From positions 15,769 through 79,768 of the forward strand of contig DJWL01000186.1 in NCBI GenBank assembly GCA_002441545.1: a stretch of 64,000 nucleotides of DNA, written 5' to 3'. The notes under the pieces are model-generated. The model was not told the origin of the DNA. It saw only the letters and a program-made list of their open reading frames with translations, and made no database searches. Both the position numbers and the translations under genes were made by a program. Positions 1 through 8,822 of this stretch are shown in pieces (position 1 is the stretch's first letter; every line of letters starts with the position of its first letter). The stretch is from Flavobacteriaceae bacterium UBA6231. Lineage in GTDB: Bacteria > Bacteroidota > Bacteroidia > Flavobacteriales > Flavobacteriaceae.

Positions 1-1127
1 TTTTTTCCAGATTCTGATGTTAAGAATTTATCAACTTGATTTTGGTTTTCAGAAGGTAATACAGAACATGTTGCATATACTAATTGCCCTCCAACTTTTA
101 CCATTTTAGAATATTGTTGTAAAATATCTTGTTGTGTAATTTTTATTTTTTCAATAAAATCCGGTTGTAATTTCCATTTTGCATCTGGATTTCTTCTTAA
201 TACACCTAAACCAGAACATGGGGCGTCAATCAACACTCTATCTGCCTTATCATAAAGTTTCTTGATAACTTTTGTAGAATCAATACCTCTTGTTTCAATA
301 TTGAAAGCACCATTTCTTTTTGCTCTACGTTTTAATTCATGTAACTTGTTTTCATAAATATCCAGGGCAATAATCTGCCCTTTGTTTTCCATTAATGAGG
401 CTATATGAAGTGTTTTTCCTCCAGCACCAGCACATGCATCAACTACACGCATGCCAGGTTGAACATTTAAAAATTCTGCTACCAGTTGTGATGATGCATC
501 TTGTACTTCAAATAACCCGTTTTTAAATTGCTCAGTCAAGAATACATTAGCGCGTTCTTTTAGCTTTAATGCATTTGGATACTCTGGCAAAAAATCGCCT
601 TCAATGTCTTGGTCAAAAAGTTCAGCTTGAAGTTTTTCTTTAGTGGTTTTTAAGGTATTTACTCTTAAAATAACATCAGCTTGTTCATTTAAAGCAGCTA
701 TCTCTTTAGTCCAAACAGCTTTACCAAGTTCTTTTTCCCCTAATTCATCTAACCAATCGGGAATGGATTCTTTAAACTTTCTGATTTTAGAAAGTTCATC
801 AAACTTACCTTTTATCTTTCTTGTTGGTGTATTTTCAAAGTAGGTCCAATCGGGTAGTTTTATACCTTTTAAAGTAGCCCAAACCGCAAACATACGCCAA
901 AGATTATCTCTAGTAAAAGGTTCTTTAACTTCTGCAATTTCTGCATATAAACGTTTCCACCTAACAATATCGTAAGTGGTTTCGGCAACAAAAGCTCTGT
1001 CTCTAGATCCCCAACGTTTATCGCGTTTTAATAGTTGTTGAATAACTTTATCGGCATAATTCCCTTCATTAAAGATTAGTGTTAATCCATCAATGACTGA
1101 AAAGCATAAATTCCTGTGTAATCGCAT
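1..1127 (-). CDS. RsmB/NOP-family rRNA (cytosine-5) methyltransferase, C-terminus cut by window edge
   Basis: Transfers a methyl group from SAM to a cytosine C5 in rRNA. The reading frame begins at ATG 1127 and runs off position 1, so about 375 N-terminal residues are visible. The SAM-binding motif VDACAGAGGKT lies near 415-450. The two Cys motifs of m5C methyltransferases are present as DAPCSGLG near 205-235 and ATCSVLP near 55-80. An N-terminal NusB-like helical part precedes the catalytic domain. A TAACTTTG box (1146-1153) about 18 nt upstream supports the start. It is transcribed divergently from the lipoprotein at 1233. Family is clear; whether it is RsmB or an RsmF-like paralogue cannot be decided from the part seen. 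Confidence 0.9.
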   Translation of the reverse strand, partial: MRLHRNLCFSVIDGLTLIFNEGNYADKVIQQLLKRDKRWGSRDRAFVAETTYDIVRWKRLYAEIAEVKEPFTRDNLWRMFAVWATLKGIKLPDWTYFENTPTRKIKGKFDELSKIRKFKESIPDWLDELGEKELGKAVWTKEIAALNEQADVILRVNTLKTTKEKLQAELFDQDIEGDFLPEYPNALKLKERANVFLTEQFKNGLFEVQDASSQLVAEFLNVQPGMRVVDACAGAGGKTLHIASLMENKGQIIALDIYENKLHELKRRAKRNGAFNIETRGIDSTKVIKKLYDKADRVLIDAPCSGLGVLRRNPDAKWKLQPDFIEKIKITQQDILQQYSKMVKVGGQLVYATCSVLPSENQNQVDKFLTSESGK

Positions 1128-1145
1128 GTTGTATAAATAAGTGCG

Positions 1146-1153
1146 CAAAGTTA
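1146..1153 (-). promoter_or_regulatory. -7 promoter box of the rRNA methyltransferase gene
   Basis: Minus-strand TAACTTTG fits the Bacteroidota housekeeping consensus TAnnTTTG. The predicted transcript start near 1139 leaves a leader of about a dozen nucleotides before ATG 1127. No convincing -33 TTG was noted. Confidence 0.5.
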
Positions 1154-1232
1154 CGTTTAAAATGTTTATTTGTTTAATCGTTTATAAGTTTATTGGTATA
1201 GCTTTTTTATTTTTATAAAAAATTTAAATTAA

Positions 1233-2279
1233 ATGAAACAGTTTGGGTTTGTTTTTTTGTTGACTCTTATTATTTTTTCTTGTAAAGAAAAGGAAGTTTT
1301 TGTTCCAAGAAATTTTTCATCAGTTGAAATAAAAGCTATTTATTCAGATTCTTTGCTGAGTATTAGAGCTATTGAAATACTTGATGATGGAAGTTTGGCA
1401 TTTGCTGCAAACAATGGAGCTTTTGGTCTTTATAATCCTTTAAAAGATAGTTGGATAACTTCTAAGCAAGAATACGATAGTTTAAATATACACTTTAGAG
1501 CTGTTGCACATACGTCTACAGATTTTTTTATGTTAAGTATAGATAATCCAGCTTTATTATTTAAAACAGGAGATAGTGGAAATATGCAGTTAGTTTATAA
1601 GGAAGAAGGAGAAGGCGTTTTTTATGATGCTATGACTTTTTGGAACGACCAAGAAGGTATTGCAATTGGAGATGGTATGAATGGTTGTCTGTCAGTAATA
1701 ATTACCAGAGATGGTGGACATACTTGGAAAAAAATATCTTGTGAAAATTTACCAAAAGCTGAAGAAGGAGAAGGCGCTTTTGCGGCAAGTAACACCAATA
1801 TTAAAACTGTTGGCGATAAAACCTGGATTGCAACAACTGCGGGGAATATTTATTTTTCAGAAGATAAAGGAATTTCATGGAAAGTGGTTAAAACGCCTAT
1901 TGTTCAAAAAAGAAATACTGAGGGAATCTATTCTGTTGATTTTAATGATGACATGAATGGGTTTGCTATTGGTGGTGATTATACGAGTCCGGAAAATAAT
2001 GAAGCTAATAAAATAGTAACTCATGATGGTGGTAAAACTTGGCAATTGGTGGCTGAAAACCAAAACCCAGGCTACAGAAGTTGTGTTAAATATTTACCCA
2101 ATAGAAAAGGGAAGGAGCTAGTTGCTATAGGATTTAAAGGAATTGATTTTTCAAATGATGCTGGTTATAATTGGAAGCATTTAAGTGATGAAGGCTTTTT
2201 TACCATTCGTTTTTTAAATGATTCCGTTGCTTATGCGGCTGGTAGCGGAAGAATTTCAAAATTAATATTTAGGGAATAA
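1233..2279 (+). CDS. Ycf48/BNR-type beta-propeller lipoprotein
   Basis: 348 aa. The N-terminus has a short hydrophobic segment and a lipobox ending IIFSC (Cys17), so the protein is predicted to be a lipoprotein. At least four Asp-box/BNR motifs of the form DxGxxW recur (ITRDGGHTW, FSEDKGISW, VTHDGGKTW, FSNDAGYNW), typical of the sialidase/Ycf48 beta-propeller fold. Relatives in flavobacteria are often labelled oxidoreductase or photosystem II stability factor-like, but no catalytic residues are recognisable, so a binding or scaffold role is as likely. It is a single gene, convergent with the Spy-like gene and separated from it by a shared terminator. Confidence 0.8.
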   Translation: MKQFGFVFLLTLIIFSCKEKEVFVPRNFSSVEIKAIYSDSLLSIRAIEILDDGSLAFAANNGAFGLYNPLKDSWITSKQEYDSLNIHFRAVAHTSTDFFMLSIDNPALLFKTGDSGNMQLVYKEEGEGVFYDAMTFWNDQEGIAIGDGMNGCLSVIITRDGGHTWKKISCENLPKAEEGEGAFAASNTNIKTVGDKTWIATTAGNIYFSEDKGISWKVVKTPIVQKRNTEGIYSVDFNDDMNGFAIGGDYTSPENNEANKIVTHDGGKTWQLVAENQNPGYRSCVKYLPNRKGKELVAIGFKGIDFSNDAGYNWKHLSDEGFFTIRFLNDSVAYAAGSGRISKLIFRE

Positions 2280-2280
2280 A

Positions 2281-2306
2281 AAAAGAGAAACTTAAGTTTC
2301 TCTTTT
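2281..2306. terminator. Bidirectional terminator between convergent genes
   Basis: A perfect 26-base palindrome (AAAAGAGAAACTT followed by its complement) with A and T runs on either side serves both the propeller lipoprotein gene (plus) and the Spy-like gene (minus). Confidence 0.85.
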
Positions 2307-2307
2307 T

Positions 2308-2748
2308 TTATTCTTTAGGGCCTCTTTCTGAGCGCCTGTTTTTATATTCTTCAAACATTTTATGTTTAAAATCGTCTTCAACCTTTTGTAATAAAATAAT
2401 TTTTTTGGCAGATATTATTTTTGACAAATCATCAATAAAATTATCCTTTAAGGTTTTTCTTTTTGTATCAAAAGAGCGCATTTTTTTTAATAATAAAACG
2501 GCTTCTTCTTCTTTAAGTGTTTCAAAATCAATATTTTTCCTACCCTCAAAAGCTTGTTTTTTAAGATTAAAATTTTCTTCTTCAAAGGCATTATAAACAG
2601 GCCAAAATTGCTGTGCCTCTTTTTTTGATAAATCCAGCTTTTCAGTTATAAAAGCTATTTTTAAAGATTTAATTTTATCTCTATTAGGTTGTGAAAAAGA
2701 TAGTAGTGAAAAGCTTATAATAAAGACAATGCTTGTTATTGTTTTCAT
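2308..2748 (-). CDS. Spy/CpxP-like periplasmic helical protein
   Basis: 146 aa with a signal peptide (about residues 1-19, ending SFSQ) and an otherwise charged, helical sequence. The segment LDLSKKEAQQFWPVYN resembles the LTxxQ-type helix of Spy/CpxP/ZraP chaperones and the related proteins that Bacteroidota encode behind ECF sigma operons. It is the last gene of a three-gene minus-strand operon, one nucleotide after the anti-sigma-like gene. That context suggests a periplasmic sensor or stress chaperone controlled by the sigma factor. A direct role as a sensor is inference. Confidence 0.7.
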   Translation of the reverse strand: MKTITSIVFIISFSLLSFSQPNRDKIKSLKIAFITEKLDLSKKEAQQFWPVYNAFEEENFNLKKQAFEGRKNIDFETLKEEEAVLLLKKMRSFDTKRKTLKDNFIDDLSKIISAKKIILLQKVEDDFKHKMFEEYKNRRSERGPKE

Positions 2749-2749
2749 T

Positions 2750-3256
2750 TTAATTGTTGTTTGTAATTATTTCTTCGATTTCTAAATTATCTAAAACATA
2801 ATTCTCTAATGTTTCAGGATTTAAATTGTTGTTTGTAAAGTTGATTTTTGATAAATCTTCATTTGTAAAAAGTGAAGCCATTTCGTTTGGTTCCAATTCT
2901 TCTGTTAAGATGTAATTTTCAATAGATGCAGTTTCAATAGTATTAATGTTTACTGAATTATTTTTATTAAATAAAACACTAAACATAATTACTATACTTG
3001 CAGCTATTGGTATGGTATAAGCAATTTTTTTCCAAGTGTAAAGATTTATAACTTTTACCTTTTTTTGATTTTTTATTGCATTAAGAATTTTATCATCTAC
3101 TGTTTCAAAATAGTTTTCTGGAACTTTAAAACTAGAATTGGCAGATGCCTCCTTAAGTTTTAATTCACTTAAAAGAGTATCTTCAAAGTTTTCAAAGTAA
3201 TTTTCAGGTACTTTAAAACCAGTTTTGGTAATATTGTTTAAACTATTTTTATTCAT
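2750..3256 (-). CDS. Probable anti-sigma factor (single-pass) with duplicated FKVPENYFE motif
   Basis: 168 aa with one predicted transmembrane helix at about residues 76-94 (IAYTIPIAASIVIMFSVLF). The N-terminal cytoplasmic part holds two nearly identical motifs, FKVPENYFE at 14-22 and 43-51, 29 residues apart. The C-terminal part is acidic and Asn-rich and would be periplasmic. Position directly after an ECF sigma gene (33-nt gap) and before a Spy-like gene is the usual setting of Bacteroidota anti-sigma proteins. No zinc-binding HxxxCxxC motif is present, so it is not a ZAS-type anti-sigma factor. The anti-sigma role is inferred from context and topology. Confidence 0.6.
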   Translation of the reverse strand: MNKNSLNNITKTGFKVPENYFENFEDTLLSELKLKEASANSSFKVPENYFETVDDKILNAIKNQKKVKVINLYTWKKIAYTIPIAASIVIMFSVLFNKNNSVNINTIETASIENYILTEELEPNEMASLFTNEDLSKINFTNNNLNPETLENYVLDNLEIEEIITNNN

Positions 3257-3289
3257 TACTTATTTATGACTATTTTTTCTTCTAAAGGT

Positions 3290-3832
3290 TTAATTTTTAA
3301 TTAAATACTCTTCAACTTTTTTTACTGCAATATGGTATGAAGCTTTAAGCGCTCCTTCGCTTGTTTCTAATATGTCTGCCATATCTTTAAACTTTATTTC
3401 TTCAAAATACTTCATATTGAATACTAATTGTTGTTTATGTGGCAGTGTTGCAATAGCTTGTTGTAGTTTTAATTGAATGGCATCGCCTTCAAAATAAACA
3501 TCGGTAGTTAAATTGTTTAATGCCAAGTTCTGAGATTCTTCATTAGTGATTTGTAAGCGTTTGGCATTATTATTTAGAAATGTAATGGCTTCATTGGTGG
3601 CAATTCTATACATCCAAGAAAACAATTTACTATCACCTTTAAAGTTATTAATATTTTTATAAACCTTAATAAATGTGTTTTGTAAAACATCATCAGAATC
3701 ATCATGTGATTTTACAATATTACGAATGTGCCAATATAAACGTTCTTTATATTGAGATACTAACTCCTTAAAGGCGGAATCAACATTTGCTTTTGATTTT
3801 AGTTGTTCTACTAGCTCAGATTCAAGGATCAC
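3290..3832 (-). CDS. ECF RNA polymerase sigma factor
   Basis: 180 aa. Region 2 is seen in DDVLQNTFIKVYKNI followed by FKGDSKLFSWMYRIATN (about residues 46-80). Region 4 is seen in LPHKQQLVFNMKYFEE and the helix-turn-helix DMADILETSEGALKAS (about 130-165). There is no region 3, as in ECF sigma factors. The start is a GTG at 3832; no in-frame ATG lies close. First gene of a sigma / anti-sigma-like / Spy-like operon, which points to an envelope-stress or similar extracytoplasmic signal. Confidence 0.9.
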   Translation of the reverse strand: MILESELVEQLKSKANVDSAFKELVSQYKERLYWHIRNIVKSHDDSDDVLQNTFIKVYKNINNFKGDSKLFSWMYRIATNEAITFLNNNAKRLQITNEESQNLALNNLTTDVYFEGDAIQLKLQQAIATLPHKQQLVFNMKYFEEIKFKDMADILETSEGALKASYHIAVKKVEEYLIKN

Positions 3833-4143
3833 AAGTTAATTTTTGTTGTTTAGACATATGAATATACTAAAAGTTTAATTTGATTCTTAGTTTTTGATAT
3901 TACACAAGAAAATTTGTGTAAAATACAAACACTTAATAATCATTGCATTATAATAAAAAATATCGATGAAATGCAATATAACACGATAAAATGCATTTTT
4001 TTCTTGTAAGATAAATTTATTTGTATTACTTTTACTGTATAGAAAATCTACTTATGTTGTTAGGTTGCCCCAAGTCTAGCAATGAACAAAAAAAGGATAG
4101 AAGCCCAAATCTCTATCCTTTTTGTTTTTATAAACGTTTCTGT
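3833..4143. other. Intergenic region between sigma operon and ABC exporter gene
   Basis: About 310 bases without a gene. It holds a palindrome TTACACAA-N6-TTGTGTAA (3900-3921), which is the likely promoter or operator zone of the sigma operon; an inverted repeat TTGCATT (3943-3949) / AATGCAA (3970-3976) followed by AAAATGCATTTT near 3990; and the terminator of the ABC gene at its right end. No RNA gene was recognised. Confidence 0.5.
4090..4123. terminator. Terminator hairpin downstream of the ABC exporter gene
   Basis: Arms AAAAAGGATAGA and TCTATCCTTTTT flank a 10-base loop. A and T runs on the two sides make it usable from both strands; on the minus strand it follows the stop of the exporter gene at 4144. 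Confidence 0.75.
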
Positions 4144-5979
4144 TTATTCAAAACTTTGCATATCTACAAGTTTTTTATAAATACCCTTTTTGGCAATAAG
4201 TTCTGTATGTTTTCCTTGTTCAACTATTTCTCCTTTATTTAGCACTACAATTTCATCTGCATTTTGAATGGTTGAAAGTCTGTGTGCTATTACAATAGAA
4301 GTTCTGTTTTTCATCATATTTTCTAATGCTACTTGTACTAAACGTTCGCTTTCTGTATCAAGGGCAGATGTTGCTTCGTCTAAAACCATAATAGGTGGAC
4401 TTTTTAATACAGCTCTAGCAATACTTAAGCGTTGTTTTTGTCCACCAGAAAGTTTGTTTCCTGAGTCTCCTATATTTGTATTTATGCCTTCAGGTAAATC
4501 TTTAACAAATTCCCAAGCATTAGCAACTTTTAATGCTTCGATAACTTCTTCGTCTGTAGCATTATCTTTTCCTAATTTCAAATTGTTTTTAATGCTATCA
4601 TTAAATAGAATAGCATCTTGTGTTACAATACCTAACTGGCTTCTTAAAGAGCTTGTAGTTAAATTGCGAATATCAATATTATCAATTAAAATGCTTCCTT
4701 TATTAACATCATAAAAACGAGTAATTAAATTGGCAATTGTAGATTTTCCACTTCCTGACTGACCAACCAAAGCAATTGTTTTTCCTTTTGGTATTGTTAA
4801 CGAAAAGTTTTTTAAAACGTATTCGTTTTCATATTTAAATGAAATATTATTAAAAACTATTTCAGTGTCAAAGCCAGTTTTTACAATGGCATTTTCTTTG
4901 TCTTTTAAAGGGTTTGGGGTATCTATTATTTCTTGAATACGCTCTGCAGCTGCATCTCCTTGCTTGATATTATAAAGCCCTCTTGAAATAGCTTTAGCAG
5001 GAGTTAGTATGTAATATGCTAAACCCATATAAACTAAAAATGAACTTCCATTAAGGCCTCCAGAACTTCCTTCATTTAAAACGAGTTGTCCACCATACCA
5101 TAATAGAACAGCAATAACACAAATACCTAAAACTTCACTAGCTGGAGATGCTAGGTTTTGACGATTTAGTAATTTATTTGAAAAGTTGTAAAAACGATTT
5201 GAAGATTCTTGAAATCTAGTATCGAATTTTTCTTCGGCATTAAAACCTTTTATAATCCGTAACCCTGTTAAAGTTTCCTCAAGCGTAGATAAAATGACAC
5301 CTTGTTCCTTTTGAACACGGTCTGATTTTCTTTTTAAACTTTTACCAATTCTAGAAATGATTAAACCTGTAATGGGAATAAAAATAAAAACAAATAGTGT
5401 AAGACTTGGACTTAAATAAAGCATAGCTATTATCGTGAAAATAATAGTTAAAGGTTCTCTTATAATAAGCTCAAGAACAGGAAGCATTGAGTATTGTAGT
5501 GTTGAAACATCATTAGTTACACGTGCCATGATATCTCCCTTTTTTTGTTCGGAAAAATAGGAAAGAGGTAATTCAACCGTTTTTTTGTATACAGCATTTC
5601 TAAGATCTCTAACAACTCCATTTCTCAAAAACACCATAAAGTAATTTGCTAAATAGCCAAATAAATTTTTAAGTAAAAAGGCAACTACAATTAATCCAAC
5701 AACAAAAATCAATGCTTTAGAATTGTCACCACCAGTATATTCGTGCATTTGGTAAACAAGCTGATTTTCCAGATATTTCCCTAATTTAGATATACCTTGA
5801 TAAACTGGTTTAATTATGATAGCATCTTTTTTTTGCTTAAAAATCACATCTAACATAGGCTTTATTGCAATCATAGATATTGTGCTGAATAAAGCAAACA
5901 ATATATTAGAAATAATATGGCCTATAGCATAGCTTTTATACGGTTTTGCGTATTTTAAAATATTTAAAAATTGATTCAT
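4144..5979 (-). CDS. MsbA-like ABC exporter (fused permease and ATPase)
   Basis: 611 aa half-transporter. The N-terminal half has about six transmembrane helices (residues 20-330) of the type-1 exporter fold. The C-terminal ATPase shows Walker A GQSGSGKST (about 400-408), signature LSGGQKQR (about 510), Walker B IMVLDEATSALD and H-loop IAHRLST. The likely substrate class is lipid A/phospholipid or a drug, as for MsbA, but subfamily cannot be settled by eye. Transcribed alone from a TATCTTTG box at 6046-6053, with a strong hairpin at the 5' end of the transcript. Confidence 0.88.
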   Translation of the reverse strand: MNQFLNILKYAKPYKSYAIGHIISNILFALFSTISMIAIKPMLDVIFKQKKDAIIIKPVYQGISKLGKYLENQLVYQMHEYTGGDNSKALIFVVGLIVVAFLLKNLFGYLANYFMVFLRNGVVRDLRNAVYKKTVELPLSYFSEQKKGDIMARVTNDVSTLQYSMLPVLELIIREPLTIIFTIIAMLYLSPSLTLFVFIFIPITGLIISRIGKSLKRKSDRVQKEQGVILSTLEETLTGLRIIKGFNAEEKFDTRFQESSNRFYNFSNKLLNRQNLASPASEVLGICVIAVLLWYGGQLVLNEGSSGGLNGSSFLVYMGLAYYILTPAKAISRGLYNIKQGDAAAERIQEIIDTPNPLKDKENAIVKTGFDTEIVFNNISFKYENEYVLKNFSLTIPKGKTIALVGQSGSGKSTIANLITRFYDVNKGSILIDNIDIRNLTTSSLRSQLGIVTQDAILFNDSIKNNLKLGKDNATDEEVIEALKVANAWEFVKDLPEGINTNIGDSGNKLSGGQKQRLSIARAVLKSPPIMVLDEATSALDTESERLVQVALENMMKNRTSIVIAHRLSTIQNADEIVVLNKGEIVEQGKHTELIAKKGIYKKLVDMQSFE

Positions 5980-6003
5980 TAAATAAGAATTGTCTGTTTA
6001 TAA

Positions 6004-6038
6004 AACATGCCTTTATGATATTACCATAAAAGCATGTT
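6004..6038 (-). terminator. Hairpin between mutase stop and ABC exporter start
   Basis: Arms AACATGC-c-TTTATG and CATAAA-a-GCATGTT with a 7-base loop. It lies after the phosphosugar mutase stop (6061) and just after the predicted transcript start of the exporter (near 6039). It can be the mutase terminator, a 5' leader hairpin of the exporter mRNA, or both. The T run after it is short. Confidence 0.5.
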
Positions 6039-6045
6039 AATTTGG

Positions 6046-6053
6046 CAAAGATA
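6046..6053 (-). promoter_or_regulatory. -7 promoter box of the ABC exporter gene
   Basis: Minus-strand TATCTTTG matches TAnnTTTG and lies between the mutase stop and the exporter start, leaving a leader of about 60 nt. Confidence 0.55.
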
Positions 6054-6060
6054 TGGGTTA

Positions 6061-7791
6061 TTATATTAATTTCATGTCTTTTAGAATAGCTTCTGCCTTG
6101 GCATCAAGTAAAGCTTCGGTTGTTTTAAAATCTGCTACCGATTTTAATTTTGCATTCACACTTACATAAAACTTTATTTTTGGTTCGGTTCCGCTTGGTC
6201 TTAAAGCAACTTGACTACCATCTTCTGTATAATAAATTAATACATTTGATTTTGGAATGTCAATAGAAGTTTCTTCTCCAGTAACCATGTTTTTAGTTAT
6301 TGAAAGTTCATAATCTTCAATTTTTACAACTTTTGAACCATTAACTATTTTAAGAGGATTTTCACGCGCATCTATCATCATTTGCTTAATTTCTTGAGCA
6401 CCTTCAATCCCTTTTTTAGTCAGTGACACCAATTTTTCTTTATAAAAGCCATGTTCTATATAAAGTTTTATAAGGTCATTATAAAATGAGCTTCCGTTAG
6501 ATTTTGCCAACGCTGCAATTTCACAAGCTAAAAGTGTTGAGGTTACTGCATCTTTATCGCGAACAAAGTCTCCAACCATAAAACCAAAACTTTCTTCACC
6601 ACCACCAATAAAATTGAGGTTTGTAAAATCTTTAATTAATTTGGCAATCCACTTGAATCCTGTAAGTACGATTTTGCTTTCTACATTGTATGCTTTACCT
6701 AAAACACCCATCATAGGTGTTGAAACAATTGTAGAGGCTATGAATTCTTTTCCTTTTAGTTTATTTTCTGATTTCCATTTTTTAAGTAAGAAATCAGTCA
6801 TCATTAACATGGTTTGATTTCCATTTAAAAGCTCTAACTTTCCATCTAAATTTCTAACGGCAACACCTAATCTGTCACAATCCGGGTCTGTTCCAATAAC
6901 AATGTCTGCATTTACTTTATCAGCTAATTCCAAAGCCATTTTTAATGCAGCAGGTTCTTCAGGATTTGGAGAAGCTACTGTTGGAAAATCACCATTTGGA
7001 ACTTCTTGTTCTTTAACGATATGTACATTATTATATCCTGCACGTTTAAGTGTTTCAGGTACTAATGTAATTGATGTACCGTGCAAAGAAGTGAAAACAA
7101 TAGTTAAATTATCCTTAGCTTCCTTAGGGATATTAAAACTTCCATTTTTTACGGATGCATCAATAAATACATTGTCAACTTCTTGACCTATAAAGTGAAT
7201 TAGTTTTTCATTGGCTTCAAACTTTATGTTAGCATAAGGAGTATCATTAATTTTGTTGACAATTTCCTCATCTTGTGGAGGTACCAGTTGTCCGCCATCT
7301 TGCCAATACACTTTATAACCGTTATATTCTGGTGGATTATGAGATGCTGTTAAAACAATCCCACAGTGACAATTTAAATGCTTAAGAGCAAATGATAATT
7401 CTGGAGTAGGACGTAAATCTTCAAACAAAAAAACTTCTATTCCATTAGCAGAAAAAACGTTAGCAACAACTTTGGCTAATGTTTTACTGTTGTGTCTGCA
7501 ATCATAGGCTATTGCTACTTTAGGAGTTTCATTAGGGAAATAGCTAAGCATATATTCACTTAACCCTTGTGTGCTTCTTCCTAGTGTATATTTGTTAATT
7601 CTATTAGTACCAACACCCATAACACCTCGCATACCACCTGTACCAAATTCTAAATCTTTATAAAAACTTTCTTTTAAGCCTTCTGGATTTAAAGCAATAG
7701 ATTCTTTTATTTGATTTTGTGTGTCTTCATCAAAAACTGGTGTTAGCCATGTGTTAACGCGTTTCAATAGTTCTGGATCAATATGTATCAT
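6061..7791 (-). CDS. Phosphoglucomutase/phosphomannomutase (alpha-D-phosphohexomutase)
   Basis: 576 aa, typical for the long bacterial PGM/PMM type. It interconverts hexose 1- and 6-phosphates in the cytoplasm, feeding sugar-nucleotide and polysaccharide synthesis. Visible motifs are the phosphoserine loop TASHNPPEYNGYK (about residue 150), the metal-binding loop GTDPDCDRLGV (about 300), the sugar loop GGGEESFGF (about 400) and the phosphate-binding RPSGTEPKIKFY near the C-terminus. A glycosyltransferase gene lies 80 nt upstream on the same strand. A weak promoter (TTG, 19 nt, then CAATTTG) may lie in that gap. Confidence 0.92.
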   Translation of the reverse strand: MIHIDPELLKRVNTWLTPVFDEDTQNQIKESIALNPEGLKESFYKDLEFGTGGMRGVMGVGTNRINKYTLGRSTQGLSEYMLSYFPNETPKVAIAYDCRHNSKTLAKVVANVFSANGIEVFLFEDLRPTPELSFALKHLNCHCGIVLTASHNPPEYNGYKVYWQDGGQLVPPQDEEIVNKINDTPYANIKFEANEKLIHFIGQEVDNVFIDASVKNGSFNIPKEAKDNLTIVFTSLHGTSITLVPETLKRAGYNNVHIVKEQEVPNGDFPTVASPNPEEPAALKMALELADKVNADIVIGTDPDCDRLGVAVRNLDGKLELLNGNQTMLMMTDFLLKKWKSENKLKGKEFIASTIVSTPMMGVLGKAYNVESKIVLTGFKWIAKLIKDFTNLNFIGGGEESFGFMVGDFVRDKDAVTSTLLACEIAALAKSNGSSFYNDLIKLYIEHGFYKEKLVSLTKKGIEGAQEIKQMMIDARENPLKIVNGSKVVKIEDYELSITKNMVTGEETSIDIPKSNVLIYYTEDGSQVALRPSGTEPKIKFYVSVNAKLKSVADFKTTEALLDAKAEAILKDMKLI

Positions 7792-7871
7792 AATGGATTA
7801 AAATATTTTAAATATAAAAATAAACAAATTGAAGGAATAATTCATTCTGTCAATAGTAGTAAACTTAACAA

Positions 7872-8819
7872 TTAAAAATTTAATTCTTCTTTAATTGAGT
7901 AACGTTTTCTTTCTGGTTTGCTTCGTAAAATGATTTCTCCTAAAAAACCTGCTACAAAAAACTGAGTACCGATAATCATAGTAGAAAGAGCAATGAAAAA
8001 TTGAGGACGCTCTGTTATTAAACGGCCTGAAGTATTTAAAAATAGCTTGTCAATACCTAAATATAAAGCAAAACCAAAACCAATAATAAACATTATAACA
8101 CCCAAAGAGCCAAATAAATGCATAGGTCTTTTTCCGAATCTGGATAAAAACCATATAGTTATTAAGTCTAGAAAACCATTAATAAAACGATCCATACCAA
8201 ATTTAGTTTCTCCATATTTTCTAGCTTGATGAAGAACTACCTTTTCACTTATTTTAGCAAAACCTGCATTTTTTGATAATACCGGAATGTAACGATGCAT
8301 TTCACCATTAACATCAATATTTTTCACAACTTCTAACTTGTAAGCTTTTAAGCCACAATTAAAGTCATGAAGTTTTACGCCTGAAGTTTTTCTTGCTGCC
8401 CAATTGAATAATTTTGATGGTAAGTTTTTTGAAAGAATAGAATCATAGCGTTTCTTTTTCCAGCCAGAAACTAAATCATAACCTTGATTTATAACCATGT
8501 TATATAGTTCAGGGATTTCATCAGGATTATCTTGTAAATCGGCATCCATAGTGATAACTACATCACCTTGGGCTTTTTCGAAACCAGCATGAAGGGCTTG
8601 AGATTTGCCAAAGTTTTTTAAAAATTTGATGCCTTTAACATGCTTACTTTTAGCAGACAACTGTTCTATGGTTTCCCAAGAGTTATCTGTGCTACCATCA
8701 TCAATAAAAATAACTTCATACGAAAAATGATTGGATTGCATAACTTTTGCAATCCAATCATATAGTTCTTTTAAAGATTCTTGTTCGTTAAGTAGTGGTA
8801 TGACTACTGATATATTCAT
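7872..8819 (-). CDS. Family 2 glycosyltransferase, membrane-anchored (DPM1/ArnC-like)
   Basis: 315 aa. The GT-A catalytic domain begins VVIPLLNEQESL, with IDDGSTD near residue 40 and the metal-binding DADLQDNPDE near 92. Two C-terminal transmembrane helices (about 235-255 and 270-295) anchor it, as in polyprenyl-phosphate sugar transferases. Likely moves a sugar from a nucleotide donor onto a lipid carrier at the inner membrane. The start lies 3 nt after the stop of the DUF4199 gene, so the two are co-transcribed. Confidence 0.88.
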   Translation of the reverse strand: MNISVVIPLLNEQESLKELYDWIAKVMQSNHFSYEVIFIDDGSTDNSWETIEQLSAKSKHVKGIKFLKNFGKSQALHAGFEKAQGDVVITMDADLQDNPDEIPELYNMVINQGYDLVSGWKKKRYDSILSKNLPSKLFNWAARKTSGVKLHDFNCGLKAYKLEVVKNIDVNGEMHRYIPVLSKNAGFAKISEKVVLHQARKYGETKFGMDRFINGFLDLITIWFLSRFGKRPMHLFGSLGVIMFIIGFGFALYLGIDKLFLNTSGRLITERPQFFIALSTMIIGTQFFVAGFLGEIILRSKPERKRYSIKEELNF

Positions 8820-8822
8820 GTA

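Noticed and set aside
3900..3921. TTACACAA-N6-TTGTGTAA palindrome as a riboswitch or RNA gene
   Set aside because: Simple symmetric DNA site upstream of a sigma operon; no further conserved elements, so kept only as a possible operator in the intergenic entry.
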